Assembly (NCBI RefSeq): GCF_030064165.1
Contig: NZ_CP125947.1
Location: 2,108,001-2,172,000, forward strand
Source of the DNA: Comamonas resistens
GTDB taxonomy: Bacteria > Pseudomonadota > Gammaproteobacteria > Burkholderiales > Burkholderiaceae_C
Direction: 5' to 3'
DNA length: 64,000 bases
Below, in pieces: positions 61,678 to 64,000 of the stretch; the stretch's first letter is position 1; each line of letters opens with the position of its first letter. The position numbers and the translations under genes are program-made. The notes below the pieces were generated by a model that did no database searches, was not told the origin of the DNA, and saw nothing but the letters and a program-made list of their open reading frames with translations.

Positions 61678-63287
61678 AAGTCAAGAAGACATTCGGTGCA
61701 CCGGCGCCTATCAAGGTTGCCATTGCCGCGCCGGCTTCCGGCGATGCCGTCAATCTACTCATCACGCTCCCGGAGAACCCCTCGACTATCCGAACCATCA
61801 ACCTCATTCCGTGGCTCGGGCGAGGCATTGATGCGTGGGTGTGGGCCTGTGCCAACCAGTTGCGTACTTTTTTGACAAGTGAGTCGGTTACGGCCTGCAC
61901 CATAATTGCCTACTGGAACGCAGGCATGAGACATTTTTTCGAATTCTTGGTGTCGACGGGCACAGGAATCGAGCCGCAGAACCTTATGCCTTCGCACATT
62001 CGGCAGTACATCGACTGGATCAAGGACCGGGACCAAGCTTACAGCACCAAGAAATCCTACTATGGTCACGCGAAATCTGTACTCACGGCTCTGGTTCAAT
62101 GCGGGATTGTGCGTGACCAGCAAGACCTTTTTCCACCTAATCCCTTCCCTGGCAGCAACAGCCGGATAAAAGGTGCAACGCCGCTATCGCCGACCGAGCG
62201 CCAGCGCCTTGCGCAGGCTCTGCGCGATGACATCGTGGCCATCCACAATGAACAGTTCAAGGGGGCTGGTCGCGATGCGATGGTGGTCTATCTGCTGGCG
62301 GTGGCTATTCGCACGGGAGCCAATCTTACGCCACTGTTGGAGGCTGCGCGCGACTGCCTGCGCCCGCATCCTTTCATGCCCAACATGATGCTGCTGGAGC
62401 TCTTCAAACGGCGCGGCAACGCCACCAAACTAGTGAATCTCCGTTACTCCCGTGTGCATGAAGGTTCGCAAGCGATTCCCATGGATGGCGTAGCTTTGAT
62501 GCGTAAGGCCCTGCAGATGTCAGAGTCACTGCTTGGCGAAGCGAGGCCAGATTGTCGGGGGCGAGTGTGGCTATATCGGGCTAGTAAAAATTTTGGTGGA
62601 GCTGGCGAGGTCATGGCGTTGACGTCCACTGCTTTGGGAGCAAGCATCGCCAAGCTGATTGAGCGACACGACTTGCGCGATGACGATGGGAATCGTTTGG
62701 TACTGAACCTCTCGCGCCTGCGCAAGACTGTCGAACACCGCCTCTGGTCATTATCCGGTGGCGATCTGATTGCAACGGCTGCCCTGATGGGGCACACCCC
62801 CAAGGTGGCCGACACCCACTACCTTGCTTGCACCCGTCAAATGAGGGAGAACGCGACCTTTGTCGGCGAGGCATTACCGGATATCTATCGCTCCGGTGAA
62901 CGAGTAGCAGAAGTCGTCCCTATCTTGCCAAGCAAGTCGCCCACGGGGCGCTGCAAGGACCCTTACTACGGCGATAAGGCTCCCAGGAATGGGGCGCCAT
63001 GTGACGACTTCTTTGCTTGCTTCACGTGCACCAGCTATGCCATCGTTGGTTCTCAGGAGGACCTGCATCGTCTCTTTAGCTTCTATTGGTTTCTTGAGCG
63101 AGAGATGAGCAACACCCGTTCCAATGAGTGGCGCGAGGAGTTTCGCAACACCATGAGCCTGATCGACCGCTTCACAGCGGACAGGTTTGATGCCGGTTTG
63201 TTGACCAGCGCAAAGGAGCGCGCCCGTATGGAGCCGCTAAAGTTCTGGGCGGCCTACACTTTGAGCAGCCTGGAGGGACATGGCTAA
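61674..63287 (+). CDS. Tyrosine recombinase 2 of the module (GinB-like), with cysteine cluster
   Basis: A 537-residue recombinase-related protein. The catalytic region keeps an arginine in AIRTGANL, RLRKTVEHRLW where the first histidine of H-x2-R is replaced, LMGHTPKVAD (H) and THYLA (Y). Beyond the core is an extra domain with C427-x15-C443-x5-C449-x2-C452, a likely metal site, and a helical tail. It overlaps the first recombinase by ATGA and the third by 8 bases. It may be a weak or helper recombinase; this is inferred from the altered motif. Confidence 0.85.
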   Translation: MKVKKTFGAPAPIKVAIAAPASGDAVNLLITLPENPSTIRTINLIPWLGRGIDAWVWACANQLRTFLTSESVTACTIIAYWNAGMRHFFEFLVSTGTGIEPQNLMPSHIRQYIDWIKDRDQAYSTKKSYYGHAKSVLTALVQCGIVRDQQDLFPPNPFPGSNSRIKGATPLSPTERQRLAQALRDDIVAIHNEQFKGAGRDAMVVYLLAVAIRTGANLTPLLEAARDCLRPHPFMPNMMLLELFKRRGNATKLVNLRYSRVHEGSQAIPMDGVALMRKALQMSESLLGEARPDCRGRVWLYRASKNFGGAGEVMALTSTALGASIAKLIERHDLRDDDGNRLVLNLSRLRKTVEHRLWSLSGGDLIATAALMGHTPKVADTHYLACTRQMRENATFVGEALPDIYRSGERVAEVVPILPSKSPTGRCKDPYYGDKAPRNGAPCDDFFACFTCTSYAIVGSQEDLHRLFSFYWFLEREMSNTRSNEWREEFRNTMSLIDRFTADRFDAGLLTSAKERARMEPLKFWAAYTLSSLEGHG

Positions 63288-64000
63288 GACCAAGATCACT
63301 CAAACGCAGTTAGCTGAACCGGTGAAGATTGCAGGCACAGGACAGGAGAGGGGGGCAAAAACGCGTTTGAGCAAAGCCTACGAGTTACTGGCCGACCAGC
63401 CAGCGAGTCTGGCGGGGCTCTCGGTGGAAGAGCGTAGCAACGTGGTAGTTAGCGCCGTGCTGGACGAGGCTGGCAACACTGTGGTGATTTCCCGTGTAGG
63501 GGATCCGGTGTGGGAAATGTGGCCGTACTTCAGCAGACCTAACGTCCCGAATTCTGTGAAGCGCCTGAACTGGTCGACCATTCCAGAGGCGTTCCGCGAG
63601 GCTTGCCAAAATGTGCTGTATCACTACTGGAAGGTGGGGCGACCGGGGGTGGGGCCGCCAGCGGAGACGACACTTCTTAAAACTCTGCATACTATGAGTG
63701 TGATCTGCCGTTTTGTTGCTTCGCTCGGGTTGCAGTCGCTCGCTGATGTGCAACCTCTGCACATTGCTAACTACGTTCACAGGCAGAAGAGCGCAGGGAT
63801 GGTAGCTAGCACCATGGTAAATCAATTCGCTACGCTTGAGTTGCTGTATCACTTTCGCGATCAGCACAAGGCAGCCTTGCGGGTGCACCCTTGGCCGGAA
63901 TCGAGTGCAGTTGAGGTCGCGGGGCGGGTTGGGCAGAATGGCGTGGATGCTCGTAAGGTTAGTTTGACACCGCTGATCCCGGTTGAAGTGGCACGGCGTT
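63280..64000 (+). CDS. Tyrosine recombinase-like protein 3 of the module (partial, runs off the window)
   Basis: The first 240 residues of a third overlapping gene, starting MAKTKITQTQLAEPVKIA with GGAGG upstream. The visible part contains a SAM-like N-terminal DNA-binding segment, TLHTMSVICRFVASLGLQSL and then HIANYVHRQKSAGMVASTMV; the catalytic domain lies beyond the window. Its 8-base overlap with gene 2 and the shared order strongly suggest it is the third recombinase. This call is less sure than the first two, since no catalytic residue is visible. Confidence 0.7.
   Translation, partial: MAKTKITQTQLAEPVKIAGTGQERGAKTRLSKAYELLADQPASLAGLSVEERSNVVVSAVLDEAGNTVVISRVGDPVWEMWPYFSRPNVPNSVKRLNWSTIPEAFREACQNVLYHYWKVGRPGVGPPAETTLLKTLHTMSVICRFVASLGLQSLADVQPLHIANYVHRQKSAGMVASTMVNQFATLELLYHFRDQHKAALRVHPWPESSAVEVAGRVGQNGVDARKVSLTPLIPVEVARR

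Overview
The window looks like a chromosomal segment of a betaproteobacterium of the Comamonadaceae, most like Comamonas. It has high-GC protein-coding DNA, an FNR/hemN-linked cbb3 oxidase cluster, ZapA followed by 6S RNA, a Bug-type (TctC) binding protein beside a LysR regulator, and protein sequences typical of this family. The call rests on protein likeness and gene order read by eye. No 16S rRNA or tRNA gene was found.

Region 1 (1-12.7 kb) holds the end of a malonyl-CoA synthetase-like gene, a universal stress protein, and a complete microaerobic respiration cluster: ccoI-ccoS-ccoN-ccoO-ccoQ-ccoP, then ccoG-ccoH, a small membrane protein, the oxygen sensor fnr, hemN and a TauE/SafE-type membrane protein. 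FNR boxes lie between uspA and ccoI (one mismatch) and between fnr and hemN (perfect), so the cluster carries its own regulator and targets.

Region 2 (12.7-18.3 kb) holds an HD-GYP protein coupled to a PAS-GGDEF-EAL protein (c-di-GMP turnover), a frameshifted luxR-type pseudogene, and a leftward zapB-like, zapA, 6S RNA unit.

Region 3 (18.5-34.4 kb) is a cobalamin uptake and late-biosynthesis cluster. A cobalamin riboswitch precedes btuB, cobB, cobU, btuFCD, cobO, a lipoprotein, bluB, cbiB, cobC, a HipA-like kinase with a DUF3037 protein, cobQ, a His-rich secreted protein and cobT. Many genes overlap by ATGA. No cobS or corrin-ring gene is in the window.

Region 4 (34.5-44.6 kb) holds nth, an FhaC/ShlB-type outer-membrane transporter next to a repetitive Gly-rich lipoprotein, an aminotransferase, slyX, a DUF3149 miniprotein, an M20 hydrolase with a Bug-type binding protein, and a divergent LysR regulator.

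Region 5 (44.7-53.6 kb) is a branched-chain amino acid transport locus damaged by an IS21 element: a probable livK signal-peptide stub, the IS (istA/istB), a livH missing its start, then intact livM, livG and livF. An old yellow enzyme, an Lrp-type regulator and the AzlCD exporter follow.

Region 6 (53.6-64 kb) is an accessory patchwork: a dead IS5-type element, an AT-richer block with three orphan genes (a SEC-C protein, a DUF2513 protein and a possible PD-(D/E)XK protein) with dispersed repeats around them, an IS1182 element with a 4-bp target duplication, an IS3 remnant, and three overlapping tyrosine-recombinase genes running off the right edge. The last resemble the ginABC module of GInt islands or the recombinase trio of RIT elements.
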